Of a DNA stretch of 64,000 nt, positions 52,620 through 63,200 are shown piece by piece. Origin of the DNA: Pantoea septica (GTDB taxonomy: Bacteria > Pseudomonadota > Gammaproteobacteria > Enterobacterales > Enterobacteriaceae). Every line of letters starts with the position of its first letter. Within the stretch, counting starts at the first letter, position 1. The DNA is taken from positions 30,171 to 94,170 of the forward strand of contig NZ_MLJJ01000019.1 of assembly GCF_002095575.1 (NCBI RefSeq). The letters run 5' to 3'. A model generated the notes under the pieces. It was not told where the DNA came from and did no database searches. It saw only the letters and a list, made by a program, of their open reading frames with translations. Position numbers and translations under genes: made by a program.

Positions 52620-54590
52620 CTACTTTTTGTTAACAATAATGAAAGGCACTATTGCCTCATGGAGGCTGATTCCACCATGCCCTACAACGACATCCCCTTT
52701 ACTTTTAAAGGCTTTATCAGAGCAGGCTAGCAAAGGGTATGTCCCTTTTGGCAGGCCCATCTCAGGACCGGGCCATACTATCACAGAATCTTGATAGTTT
52801 GCAGCAGAGCTGTCTCGCAAACTGGGGCTATTATAGATTCGTACTCGTTCTCCTCGAGTTTCCGCTTTTACCCCTTCATTGATATATCCCATACCGATAG
52901 CCTCTTGGTTACCATGGTCTGAAGTAATTATAACTTCAAACCCATTCTCCAGCAGGTCTGAAATTTTATCTTTGAATTTCCATTCGGCCAGCCAGCTATC
53001 AACCAATACATTTAGTCCAGCCATTCCCATTTTCATGCCGTGCATCTGTTCATCGATAAAATTTATGACTAAACCGGCAATTTTAACTGGTAGTGACCCA
53101 ACTAATGATTGCCATTCATCGACTGAATAGTTCTCAATTTTCTTTGCATACTTAATTTCTCGTTTGTTTAAACCTTTGTCCATCCAATAATTAAGCCATA
53201 GTTTTTCTTCTTTATTTGTAGTCAGTAAGGACTCACCAAACAAAAAAGGACGTTTCCCTGAGAACAAGGTTTGCCGTGAAATTGACGTTATCGTCGGCAC
53301 CCAAGCAAAACAAGAATGCTCTTCTATTGAAATATTTTCGCATATTTGCAATTGCTTACGTAATAATGGCCATTGGCGAGCCCCCATACCATCTAAAACA
53401 AGCAAACAAATTTTATTACCAGAATCTATCCTCCGTGATATCCAGTCAGGAACTTTATGCAACATAGATGGATAACGAACAGTTGGTATGGTTTGTATTT
53501 TTGCATAGTTGATTAGCAGCCAATGTTGAAATAATTCATCTACATCAGTGTTAATTTTTTTAATGTCATCAAACAAAACTTCAACAGCAGGCAAATTTTT
53601 ATTTTGATAAAATAGGGCGTTCATGATACCAAGAGAACGTGACTGCTCAAGCCAGAAATCTGCATTTGCATTTTCTTCTGAGTATTGGTTGAATGTATTT
53701 TTTGCATTATTAAGTAGGTGTAGTATTCGTTCTTTTTCTGTTATTTTTGGTTCTTTTAGTACAGCAAATGATGCCCAGTGTTCAGGAGGTAAGCTTTTTA
53801 TCGCCACTGGTTTTATAATGCCTTCAGCAAACAGATTATCAATAAAAACGCGAACATCACCATCAGCAAAAGGAACAATTAGCTGAGTATTTGGTCGAGA
53901 TGCAAAGTAGATAGGACTCTTTTCTTCACCTTGTAAGTATATTTCCCATTGTTTTTGAAGGAAATCAAAAAAATAAGCTTTATTGGAAATCAGTCGATTA
54001 ATATTCCATAAACCGAAACTAGGCACTAAACTCAGTAGATGAATTAGTCTCGTTTCAATTTGCATTGGCATTTCAATACCAATATAATGCTTTCTAATCA
54101 ATAATCTAACAAGGTCTGTACTGGATTGGATTATCTCAGGTGCAATTCTAAATATATGGCGCAATAAGAAATCTAGACTTGACTGTTGGCTGAGTCTACC
54201 CGGAGAAAATAATTTCAGCGCATCCATGACTGACTGATATAGCGTTGCTGGTAGTAATCTTAGTATATCTGAATCAATTTCCTGGAAAAATTCTGACAGA
54301 TGAAAATCAATCTCTTTTGACTCATCTTGAATATCATGAGGTATAAAAATATCACGCCCAACCGTCAGCCGGATCAGGAAAGATATTTTATTCTCACTAC
54401 TACGCCATGTTTCATAGGCCAGACGTAATGCTAATGGGTCATCATCATCAAAAATGAACGCATTTTTTTCTTGAAGTGAGGTTGCTATAACAGGCTCATA
54501 TAGTAGCCCATCAGGATCGTTTATGATATATACAAAATCCCCATCCAAATTTACTTTATGAATAACGTCATCCTGCCAGGTCATATTCAT
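52620..54590 (-). CDS. pglZ: BREX type 3 phosphatase-fold protein PglZ
   Basis: The hallmark gene of BREX/Pgl systems: an alkaline phosphatase-superfamily protein. A metal-site motif, ICLLVLDGMGARQWP, lies near residue 397. The region PTITSISRQTLFSGKRPF holds the presumed nucleophile, and ITSDHGNQEAIGMGY is near residue 560. The N-terminal half (about 1-370) is the less conserved PglZ-associated region. 656 residues. The ATG overlaps the brxHII stop by 4 bp (ATGA), showing coupling. Confidence 0.92.
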   Translation of the reverse strand: MNMTWQDDVIHKVNLDGDFVYIINDPDGLLYEPVIATSLQEKNAFIFDDDDPLALRLAYETWRSSENKISFLIRLTVGRDIFIPHDIQDESKEIDFHLSEFFQEIDSDILRLLPATLYQSVMDALKLFSPGRLSQQSSLDFLLRHIFRIAPEIIQSSTDLVRLLIRKHYIGIEMPMQIETRLIHLLSLVPSFGLWNINRLISNKAYFFDFLQKQWEIYLQGEEKSPIYFASRPNTQLIVPFADGDVRVFIDNLFAEGIIKPVAIKSLPPEHWASFAVLKEPKITEKERILHLLNNAKNTFNQYSEENANADFWLEQSRSLGIMNALFYQNKNLPAVEVLFDDIKKINTDVDELFQHWLLINYAKIQTIPTVRYPSMLHKVPDWISRRIDSGNKICLLVLDGMGARQWPLLRKQLQICENISIEEHSCFAWVPTITSISRQTLFSGKRPFLFGESLLTTNKEEKLWLNYWMDKGLNKREIKYAKKIENYSVDEWQSLVGSLPVKIAGLVINFIDEQMHGMKMGMAGLNVLVDSWLAEWKFKDKISDLLENGFEVIITSDHGNQEAIGMGYINEGVKAETRGERVRIYNSPSLRDSSAANYQDSVIVWPGPEMGLPKGTYPLLACSDKAFKSKGDVVVGHGGISLHEAIVPFIIVNKK

Positions 54591-57385
54591 CCTTTAATTT
54601 CAATAATGGTGTGTAAAACCATGTCAGGAATCACCCTGCGTTTTTTATCTATATCTTGGAGCCACAGAGCATATTCACTACTTAATTGACGCAAGCGAAA
54701 TTGGCGAACCTCTGGTAATCCAACGCGTTCTATTGCTTTTTTTCTTGCATTAAATGAGTATTCACCTTTTTCAAACTGGTTATCTAAATCGGTCTGGTTG
54801 GCTGTCAACATGCTTTCGAAGATAGCTTTTCCTTCCTCTTGTGCTGCCTTATGCATAAGAGCATAGATCGACTGATGTAAAGAAGAATCGACTGTTAAGT
54901 CTTGAGGTAAAATCTCAAATTCTTTACTACAGACAGCATCCCAGACTCTTTGGGATGCTGTTGCGTAATATTGACCGTTGGGCTTGATATAGACTGGCAT
55001 ATATTGGCAGCGTCGCTCATGGCCAGCCACAAGACGGATACTCCATAATGCCCAATAACCATTCGCTCTGGCTGGTAGTGACTTAACAGCAACACTGGGG
55101 ATGGGTTGTGCTTCACTCCAAACAGGTAATTGATTACTCAGCCCTTTTATCTTAGGGTTTTCGAGCGTTAGATGCGTGAAACTTGGCTGTTGCTGGGCGA
55201 TCTTACCAATAAAGGTTATTCCACTCCATGTTGCACCATCTGGCCAAGTTAGAGTATGGCTCCCATCAATTTCGTCATTAAAATCAGCTGTATGCTGCAT
55301 ACTACGTTGCCAGCGCAAGTAACTAGCGACCATGCTCTGTACCCAATAGGGTAGTGGATGGTTCAAGGTTTGGCGATAGTCCTCAGCAGATAAGGGATCT
55401 CCGCCACCAAACAGGGCATCCTGTTGCCGCTTGTCCATTGCACCGTCTCTTAAGGTGGCCAGGGCTTTAGCTAACTCCTGATCCATCAAAGCAGGGTCAG
55501 TGATAGATGTGATAAACAAATCATCAAACAGATGATTAGTGGCAGAGGAATCCAATACATCGCTGGTCTTATCAACGCCAAATTCGTTGAGAATAATCTG
55601 TAACTTCGCTTCGAGCACTTCGCGAACTCTGTGCTCAACGGTATCTTCGAGCACAAAGTTCAGTGCGCGAACGATATGCTGTTGGCCGATACGATCGACG
55701 CGGCCAATACGTTGTTCCATGCGCATCGGATTCCAAGGCATATCGTAATTAACAATCACATGGCAGAACTGAAGGTTTAGACCTTCTCCGCCGGCATCGG
55801 TTGAAATCAGAATGCGAGTATCACTGGCGAAAGCAGCTTGTACTTTTTTACGCTCTGACAGATCCATTGAGCCGTTGAGACTAACGACACTAATTCCTCG
55901 TTCAACAAAGAATTGCGCCAACATTTCTTGGGTCGGCACAAACTCTGTAAACACCAGCATCTTCAGGTATGGATCTCCCTCTTCTTGCTGCAGGCGGTAG
56001 AGCCAATTGAGCAAGGCTTCGGCTTTGGCATCATTTTCGGCACTTACACATTGCTCCGCTAACGCTAGCAAACGGCGCACTTCGTTTTTTTCGTTTTCCA
56101 ACGAGGTTTGGCACTGAGCTAATAATTCATCAAGCTGGGCTTGACCATCCAGATCTGCCCACTCATCGGTAAACGCCAAAGGTAATTCTTCTTCAATCCG
56201 CTTATTTTCTAATACTTTTAACCGACGGGCGAGAGTTCGGGAGATGGCTGCACTACTAGAACTCACCAAACGCTGCATCAATATCATCAAAAAACCAATA
56301 GCATTTTGTTGTTTGGCTTGTGCTTGGTTGTAGCCTTCTTTAATGTACTCAGTCACCTCTTCATAGAGGTGGCGTTGTAATCCATGCTGGGCTTGCCAGG
56401 CAACGGCAACCATTTCTGTTTGCCGAGGACAAAAAAGTGGCTTACCTTCGCCATCGATGGCGATCCGTTTTTCAGTCCGCACCACAAATGGCTGGACCCG
56501 CTCTTGTGAGACCGAGCTTACATCTGGAAAGGCTTCGGCATCGAGCAGTGCCATCAAACGGTGGAAAGCATCACTTTTGCCTTGATGTGGTGTAGCGGAT
56601 AATAACAATAAATAGGGAGCAGCTTCGGCCAAACCTTGGCCCAGCTTGTAACGGGCGACCTGGTCGGTGCTACCGCCGAGCCGATGGGCTTCATCAATGA
56701 CAATAAGATCCCAACCCGCAGCCAGCAGATCATCAAAACGAAGTTTGTTGTACTCATTAAGTTGCTTGAGTGACCATCCTTTGCGGCTTTCGATGGGCTT
56801 GATACTGTCGACAGGGCAGACAACCTGATCATAACGTGACCAGACATTGTCATGTTCATTTTGTGGTTTTTGTTCACCGGGCAGCATCAATTGGAATGAC
56901 TCGTTAAAGTGGGTCTGCATTTCACTTATCCACTGACTAACCAACCCTTTAGGTGCACAAACTAGAATTCGCTTAGCCAGTCCGCGCAACTTCAATTCAC
57001 GCATGACCAGCCCAGCCTCAATGGTTTTGCCCAGACCTACTTCATCGGCAAACAGATAGCGCACCTGTTTTTTGCTCATCGCCTTGGTGAGCGCCTTCAA
57101 CTGGTGCGGCAAAGGAATGACATTCGATTCTATTGGTGCCAGGAGGGTATCTTCCTGCTGGACGTTGGCAATTTTGGCTGCAGTGGCCAAGTAGCATAAC
57201 GCATCAGCAGTTACGATGGTCTGCACTGGTTGGTGGTAGAGATCGGTGTTTAATACCTTGAGTACTACATCTTGTTGCTGCAACCAGACACGGTAAAACT
57301 GCTGGCCCCAGAGGCCAGCAGATTCAATCACTTTGACATATTGTTGATAAGTCTGACTCCAAGCCCAGTCTCCTACCTGCCACAT
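54587..57385 (-). CDS. brxHII: BREX type 3 SNF2-like helicase BrxHII
   Basis: A 932-residue superfamily 2 (SNF2/RapA-like) ATPase. Motif I is DEVGLGKTIEAGL (about 110-122), DEAH is IDEAHRLGG (about 228), motif III SATPHQGKSD, and the C-terminal helicase domain has STDAGGEGLNLQFCHVIVNY and QRIGRVDRIGQQ. In type 3 BREX a helicase lies between the methylase and pglZ, exactly as here. It may translocate on or remodel phage DNA. It starts 6 bp after the pglXI stop. Confidence 0.9.
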   Translation of the reverse strand: MWQVGDWAWSQTYQQYVKVIESAGLWGQQFYRVWLQQQDVVLKVLNTDLYHQPVQTIVTADALCYLATAAKIANVQQEDTLLAPIESNVIPLPHQLKALTKAMSKKQVRYLFADEVGLGKTIEAGLVMRELKLRGLAKRILVCAPKGLVSQWISEMQTHFNESFQLMLPGEQKPQNEHDNVWSRYDQVVCPVDSIKPIESRKGWSLKQLNEYNKLRFDDLLAAGWDLIVIDEAHRLGGSTDQVARYKLGQGLAEAAPYLLLLSATPHQGKSDAFHRLMALLDAEAFPDVSSVSQERVQPFVVRTEKRIAIDGEGKPLFCPRQTEMVAVAWQAQHGLQRHLYEEVTEYIKEGYNQAQAKQQNAIGFLMILMQRLVSSSSAAISRTLARRLKVLENKRIEEELPLAFTDEWADLDGQAQLDELLAQCQTSLENEKNEVRRLLALAEQCVSAENDAKAEALLNWLYRLQQEEGDPYLKMLVFTEFVPTQEMLAQFFVERGISVVSLNGSMDLSERKKVQAAFASDTRILISTDAGGEGLNLQFCHVIVNYDMPWNPMRMEQRIGRVDRIGQQHIVRALNFVLEDTVEHRVREVLEAKLQIILNEFGVDKTSDVLDSSATNHLFDDLFITSITDPALMDQELAKALATLRDGAMDKRQQDALFGGGDPLSAEDYRQTLNHPLPYWVQSMVASYLRWQRSMQHTADFNDEIDGSHTLTWPDGATWSGITFIGKIAQQQPSFTHLTLENPKIKGLSNQLPVWSEAQPIPSVAVKSLPARANGYWALWSIRLVAGHERRCQYMPVYIKPNGQYYATASQRVWDAVCSKEFEILPQDLTVDSSLHQSIYALMHKAAQEEGKAIFESMLTANQTDLDNQFEKGEYSFNARKKAIERVGLPEVRQFRLRQLSSEYALWLQDIDKKRRVIPDMVLHTIIEIKG

Positions 57386-57391
57386 GATTTA

Positions 57392-60184
57392 TCACCACTC
57401 ATCATCGGTATCGATTTGGCTCAAGGTTACTGCTTGATCGAAATACATCAGCAGTACTGGATCCTCTTCCAACACATTACTTGGTAATTTATCAGCGACA
57501 TCGATCAACGTTGCAAAGTCCTGTTGTTCCCAAAGTTTCTTAAAACCAACACGCACAGCCTCGATACGTAGTTGTTTAAGTTTTTTCTTGGATGCTTTGT
57601 AAGCTTCGAATTCTTTAAGCAACGATTTTTCGCGCAGTTTCTCTAAGTCACCAGCCTTGTTTGGATCCGGTACATACCATCGATCCTTCGCTTTAGCAAT
57701 TAACTCAGGGTCTTTTTTCGTTAAATTACGTAGCTCTTTCCAGTTGCTAGAAAGATAGCTATGAATCTGCTCTGGTACATCATCTTGGCCGTCATAACAA
57801 AGAAAATTTTGATTCAATAGCTCGCGCAGATCTAATGTTAATTCATTTTTGCTAAAACCACTAAGGTGAAGCATGTATAGCGGATTAATATCGGCAAACG
57901 TTTGAGGTTTGTGCTTGAGAAGTTGTCTAAGCCAATGAATTGCCGATGCTTCATCTTTTACAAATAAGGATGCCTGCGCCACTCCGCCGTAAGCCTGTTT
58001 TTTCTTATCGTATTCAGCTACCTGTTCGGAAAGAAAATATCCTCCATCCCGTTCATTAAATCGTTGGGATAAACCAATTTGAAACTGCTTACTATCGATA
58101 GGTAACGTGTAGCCTTTCCTGATATAGAAAGAAATTAGCTGGTCATATAAAATACGAGGGTCACGTTCAGGTATTGAGACTAAACTACCTTCCTGCAATT
58201 TAGTGACGGGTAGATAACTTAGATGATTACTAATAAAATCCCAAACTCCCTGTTCTGTATTAGCGTCACAATTGAAGCGGTTTTCAAAATCGCCACTTGG
58301 TTTGTAGGCAGTGATAACCAAGTCCTGCTTAACTGCAGTGGGAGTTGTCACTGCTTTAAAACTGCCTTGTTTTTTGTCTAATGCTGAAACGTTTGCGATA
58401 ATAAAACCAACTTCATTCAGTGCTGTTTGAATAGAGTTCCAGACAGCAGCTTGAGTGTTAGAAAATTCAACCGTAATCCAGCGACCTGGCTTTAACAGGT
58501 TATATGCTTTTTTAAAACAATCAAGCATTAGGTAACGATACTCATTTATTCCCTTATTTTGAGCTGAGTTTTCAATTGCCTCCTTTTTATTATCAGTTCT
58601 TGTCTTTAACCAGTATTCCCATAGTGAGCTTAACTCCGAATAATTTAAGTTTGCACCGAATGGTGGATCAATAAATATATAGTCAACAGAAAAGTCTTGC
58701 ATATCTGAAGTTGACATTGTACTGATGACTGAGTGTGCTTTGATATTTTTAAAAGCAGTGGTAAGTTTTCTTAATTTGTTTTCCAAAGCAATGAATACAT
58801 TTGACTCACTAACTTGCGAACCAATGTACATTGTTCCGCTTAAGGGATTGTAAGGGAAAGAGATCCCTGGACGATAACGATTCAGTTTGCTCACGTTAAT
58901 TAGTTGTGAGTTGAACATTAAGAGTGCTTGTTTATCATTACGACATTTTTCTCTAATCTTAGCGAGAATGATCAAATTTCTTTTAGAATAATAGTGATGA
59001 ATATTTGTTAGACCAATGCGATCATTTCGACGGGTTTCTTTTCCCTCCATCATTCTCTCTGTTGGGTGCCAATCTTCTATTTTTAAATTATTTATCTTGT
59101 TAATTAATTCAAGATCTTCAGTGTTAACACTGCGTGTCAGCTTATTTCGGCGCCCAGGTAAAGAATAGTTGATAAGAACAGGGATCTGTTTTGCTTGCGT
59201 AACATTTTTTTGAATAGATTCGTCAAAAAAAGTAACCCAAGCTCTATCCATATTTTTTTTTGACAGTTGAGAATTACAACTTGGACATTCAAAAACATCT
59301 AGAATTTTATTTTTTTTCTCATCTAATGCGACATCTGAAAAAACAACTTCAGATGTACACTCAGGGCAAATAAAAACATCTGACCAAACCGTGTAATTTA
59401 TTCTTCCTGATTCACCATTAGAATGTTTTATTTCATACATCCATCCCAATTCTTTTTCTACAGAAGCCAATATTTCCTTAGCTCTGTTCTCAAATGACGT
59501 AATGTCTATTGGAGTGTTATAGTTATAAGAAATAAAAGTTGCAGCAGGTGATAAGTCATTTAGGACCGCTTTTCTTTCGCCTAACTTTGAAAAATGCTTC
59601 CATTCTCTTTTTCCATCATTGCTAATGATTTCTTGTAAAATGGAACCATCATTTTTTACTTGATAACCAAGAGACATCACTATATCTCTGTCGCCACACA
59701 TCTGTGCTGCAACTCCTGTCATTCCAGTCCCACAAAAGCCATCAAAAACGATATCGCCTGGATTTGTATAATGCAGGATATATCGCATAATGGCCTTATG
59801 AGGTACCTTGGTATGGTAAGAGTGGGCATTATAAATAGGATCATTTTTCCCTTCACTGACATCTGCAGCAAAAGGTTCTCGATGATATTCTTCGTCGCAT
59901 GCAGGCTTTTGCGCCTCCCACTCTGCAACAAAATCGCCAATCCATGGATTAGGACAGGCGGTGTAATATGGAGGATCGCTTAGATTTAATATATCGTCAT
60001 CGTTACCGATGGGAAAACCTTCAATTTTACGAAATTCTGGATCTTTGAGCTTTTCAGCCAGCAATGCCAGAAAATATTCGCGGCGTTCTTGGTCGTTAAC
60101 GAAACTTTTTCCCAAACAGGTTACTGGGCCTGCTGTTTGTGACAGCGGCGTGCTATCACTTGAAAATAAAGCGTCTTGTTTCAT
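57392..60184 (-). CDS. pglXI: BREX type 3 DNA methyltransferase PglXI
   Basis: A 930-residue amino-methyltransferase. The SAM-binding motif is FDGFCGTGMTGVAAQM (about residue 148). A catalytic-type DPPF lies in FIDPPFGANLNYSEL (about 508), with an N-terminal DPPYY also present. A zinc-ribbon-like CPEC...CPSC pair is inserted (about 280-320). BREX methylases mark one strand of a short asymmetric site on host DNA; the site here is unknown. It starts 48 bp after brxC, with AAGGA upstream. Confidence 0.88.
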   Translation of the reverse strand: MKQDALFSSDSTPLSQTAGPVTCLGKSFVNDQERREYFLALLAEKLKDPEFRKIEGFPIGNDDDILNLSDPPYYTACPNPWIGDFVAEWEAQKPACDEEYHREPFAADVSEGKNDPIYNAHSYHTKVPHKAIMRYILHYTNPGDIVFDGFCGTGMTGVAAQMCGDRDIVMSLGYQVKNDGSILQEIISNDGKREWKHFSKLGERKAVLNDLSPAATFISYNYNTPIDITSFENRAKEILASVEKELGWMYEIKHSNGESGRINYTVWSDVFICPECTSEVVFSDVALDEKKNKILDVFECPSCNSQLSKKNMDRAWVTFFDESIQKNVTQAKQIPVLINYSLPGRRNKLTRSVNTEDLELINKINNLKIEDWHPTERMMEGKETRRNDRIGLTNIHHYYSKRNLIILAKIREKCRNDKQALLMFNSQLINVSKLNRYRPGISFPYNPLSGTMYIGSQVSESNVFIALENKLRKLTTAFKNIKAHSVISTMSTSDMQDFSVDYIFIDPPFGANLNYSELSSLWEYWLKTRTDNKKEAIENSAQNKGINEYRYLMLDCFKKAYNLLKPGRWITVEFSNTQAAVWNSIQTALNEVGFIIANVSALDKKQGSFKAVTTPTAVKQDLVITAYKPSGDFENRFNCDANTEQGVWDFISNHLSYLPVTKLQEGSLVSIPERDPRILYDQLISFYIRKGYTLPIDSKQFQIGLSQRFNERDGGYFLSEQVAEYDKKKQAYGGVAQASLFVKDEASAIHWLRQLLKHKPQTFADINPLYMLHLSGFSKNELTLDLRELLNQNFLCYDGQDDVPEQIHSYLSSNWKELRNLTKKDPELIAKAKDRWYVPDPNKAGDLEKLREKSLLKEFEAYKASKKKLKQLRIEAVRVGFKKLWEQQDFATLIDVADKLPSNVLEEDPVLLMYFDQAVTLSQIDTDDEW

Positions 60185-60200
60185 GGTGCTTCCTTTAGCA

Positions 60201-60220
60201 GGTACGACTTAAATCGTACC
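60201..60220 (-). other. Hairpin between brxC and pglXI
   Basis: GGTACGA / TCGTACC with a 6-base loop in the only real gap within the operon, ending 17 bp before the pglXI start codon. It may tune relative expression or mRNA processing. Confidence 0.6.
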
Positions 60221-60232
60221 CGCCCGTATAAA

Positions 60233-63200
60233 TTAATCGATAATGATACGAACTTTATTGATGTCTTTACCCTGACAAAGTTTGTCGAGCAGCCGATTAA
60301 AGCGTTCAGCTACTTCGTCACGGCTCTGGGGAAGGCCTTTTCCTAGGGCATTAATAAATTCGGCTGAGTTTATTCTTAACTCTTCCAATCCTGCCAGCAC
60401 TTGGTTTACCGCTTGTATAAAGTTTGTGTCAAGTGGCTCAGGGAGCTGACCATTCTGAATAAAATCACGAATTAACAGTGCCTGGTCTGGTTTAAGCAGG
60501 CTAAGGTTAATGAACGGGTCATCGAGAAGACTATTCAAATTACTAAGCCAATCACTTTGTAAACTATCGAGCTGTTGCTCCAGATTCTTTAGCTGTTCAC
60601 TGCCCGGTGCTTTTCCGCACTCTTGACGAGCATTGAAGTCTGCTGGATTGGCATTCATCGCTAGATGTTTGGAATCAATGGGCTTGGCTGTTTGTAATTG
60701 TGCTACATCTTTACGCCAATCAGCTAGTTGTTGAGCTGGGAGCAAGGTGATGCCACTCAAAATATCCAATTCTGCAAGACGTTCATCGCTTAGCAGTTTG
60801 GATTTAGTCTTCTCTTCTCTACTGTCGAGACGCGCCCGTATATAAAGCTCAATATAATGCTTCGCGTACTCTGTTTTTAGCCCTGTCAAAACAGAGATCT
60901 GCGTCGCTTTGAAGTTCTCATTGTATCGTAATGATGGGTCAGCGAAACCTTGTCTTAATGTGTCACGAGCCAATTTAACTTGTTCTTGCCACATGTGCTG
61001 CTCAGGCAGTACCAACTGCGCCTCTTTGAGGTAAGTGCATAATGGGGTCAGATCATTGACTGCCGCCTTGAGTTGAACAAAATTTCTCCATGCCTGAAGC
61101 ATTTGCTGGAAACAGGTAATTTCTGAAGCAGTGACCTTGAGGTTTTTCAACTTACCAGGTTTGTCATAGCGCTGGATTGTTTCCAAAAAGTTTTTAAGCT
61201 CAGTTAGCTGTGTTGACAGCGTTTGTTCTTCACTTTCTTCCAGAACTAATTGTCCCCATAACGGCAAACGTTCTTTGACGCTCTGCTGCCCCTTGACTAG
61301 TTCGTTAACCAGTAATTCTGTACGCTTTAACATTTCACGTACGATGCTCTCGTCACCTTGCTGGATCGTGGTAGCTAAACCGTCATTCATGTCCAACAAA
61401 GTAAGTAGGGCTTTTAATGCGGTAACATTAAAATCCTTGGGCGATTGGATATGTTTAAAGTCTTTCAGTACATCAAATGGAATGGATTTGAATTTGACGG
61501 CATCACTGGCAGTCAGGGTATGGCCGACCACTACTAATTCAAGCTCGCCGCTATAAACCAAACAGGCGATCAGGACTAACAGCCATTCCGGCTCTAGTCG
61601 GAAGCTTTCTGGCTTAAAATAGAGTCGGGAATTGATTGCCTCCAGCAGTTCTGCCTGATTGGCCACTTGGCCCTGTGGCTTACTTTTTAAAACAGCTAAA
61701 ACAGCTTGGGCATAGCGTGATTTTAGCGGGGAAATTTTATCGCCATCCAGTAATTCAAGTGCGTCAAGGACGGCATTGGCTCGCTTGGTCGCAGCTCCAC
61801 CAGAGACAACACTTAACGCATCTTTGGCGGCACTTTCGATGTTTTCATAAGTGATCCACTGACTAAAAGTGGGATACTCGGGTGCCAACGAAACAAAGTG
61901 ATTAGCCAAGATATGACTGGCAACGGATTCAAAAATATCCTTGAGGCTGCCAATTTGGCTATCGCCGAGCCCAGAAATGTTGCGGACAGATGTACCTTTG
62001 AGCCAGTCCATCATCGGCTTGCTTTGCCCATTGTATTGGGCAATGTAGGCATCTTTGAAATGACTTTTTAGCCAAGTCTGCATCTCTCTCAGATAACCAT
62101 CCGCCTTAAGTTTGTAGACATTCTTGGCGTTACCTGTAGCAGAAGCATGTAAATCGATAGCGGCTGCATAGTAGTTTAGGCTGCGATCAAAATCGCCGTC
62201 AGCATTTTGCAGAATAAATAGCACTTCATCGCTGCGGATGTGCTCTTTTTTCTGTTTTGGCGGGTTATATGGCTGTATGAAGTACATGTAATAATCGAGC
62301 GGCGGCTTGGCTGTTTCTCGTTCATTAGGCGAGCCTAAGAACATCCATCCTGGACGATTAACATTTCGATCCAACCATTTCAGTTCGTGCCGCCACATCT
62401 GAATATTGGGTTGCTGCATATCAGTTTCTTCCAGGATCTGCAGCATAGCTTCACGATAGGCACTGTTACGACTATCATCCGTAAGCAAGGGAATCTTGTT
62501 TTCGATGTAAGCATCAAAATCTTCAGTCTTTTTCAAATCCAAAAAGAACTGATCGTTTGCCTTGTTCTTTGAAAAGAACTGGCCATTAACGGTTTTTCGA
62601 ATCTTAGTCAGTACAGCAACGATCTGAGTTTCTAGATTTTTACTCTTTTCTCCGGGCAGTTGTTCGATACCAGGTAGATAGAGGCAAAGTGAATCACGCA
62701 GCTCGGCGGCAGTTGCTCCCATCTCGTTATAAACATCACCAACAGTCAAACGATGGATTGCCAAACCGGCTACAAGGCGTTTGGCAAAGTCTATTTCAGT
62801 TGCGGTTGGATAGGCTTGATCAATGCGAGTAAACAGGGTTTCGCCGACCTCTATAACCTGACCTACATCAGGATTAGTTTTGGCGCTGGGATCGCTTCTG
62901 AGTTCATCCCAGTAGGTGTCATAAGAGAATACGCCCGGCTTATCAAGAGGAACTTGCTGTTCCATTAAAGCTTGCATCTGCCGTGAGAGGCTGCGCAATA
63001 CTTGACGCTGTTCTATGCCTGCGCCATGTACTCGTTCAAAAGTATTGATGTAGTCAGGATGAACAGGGAACATCCGAACAAATTCGTCGAGCCGTTCGTT
63101 CATACGATCAAAACAAGAGGTGAATTGTTGCAGATACTCACGGATCCAATGCAATTGCTGGGCATCTTTTTTGAGTAGGCGTTCAGCAACTACATATTTG

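Noticed and set aside
53276..53467. Plus-strand small frames inside pglZ and brxHII
   Set aside because: Short, without ribosome binding sites and opposite well-formed genes.
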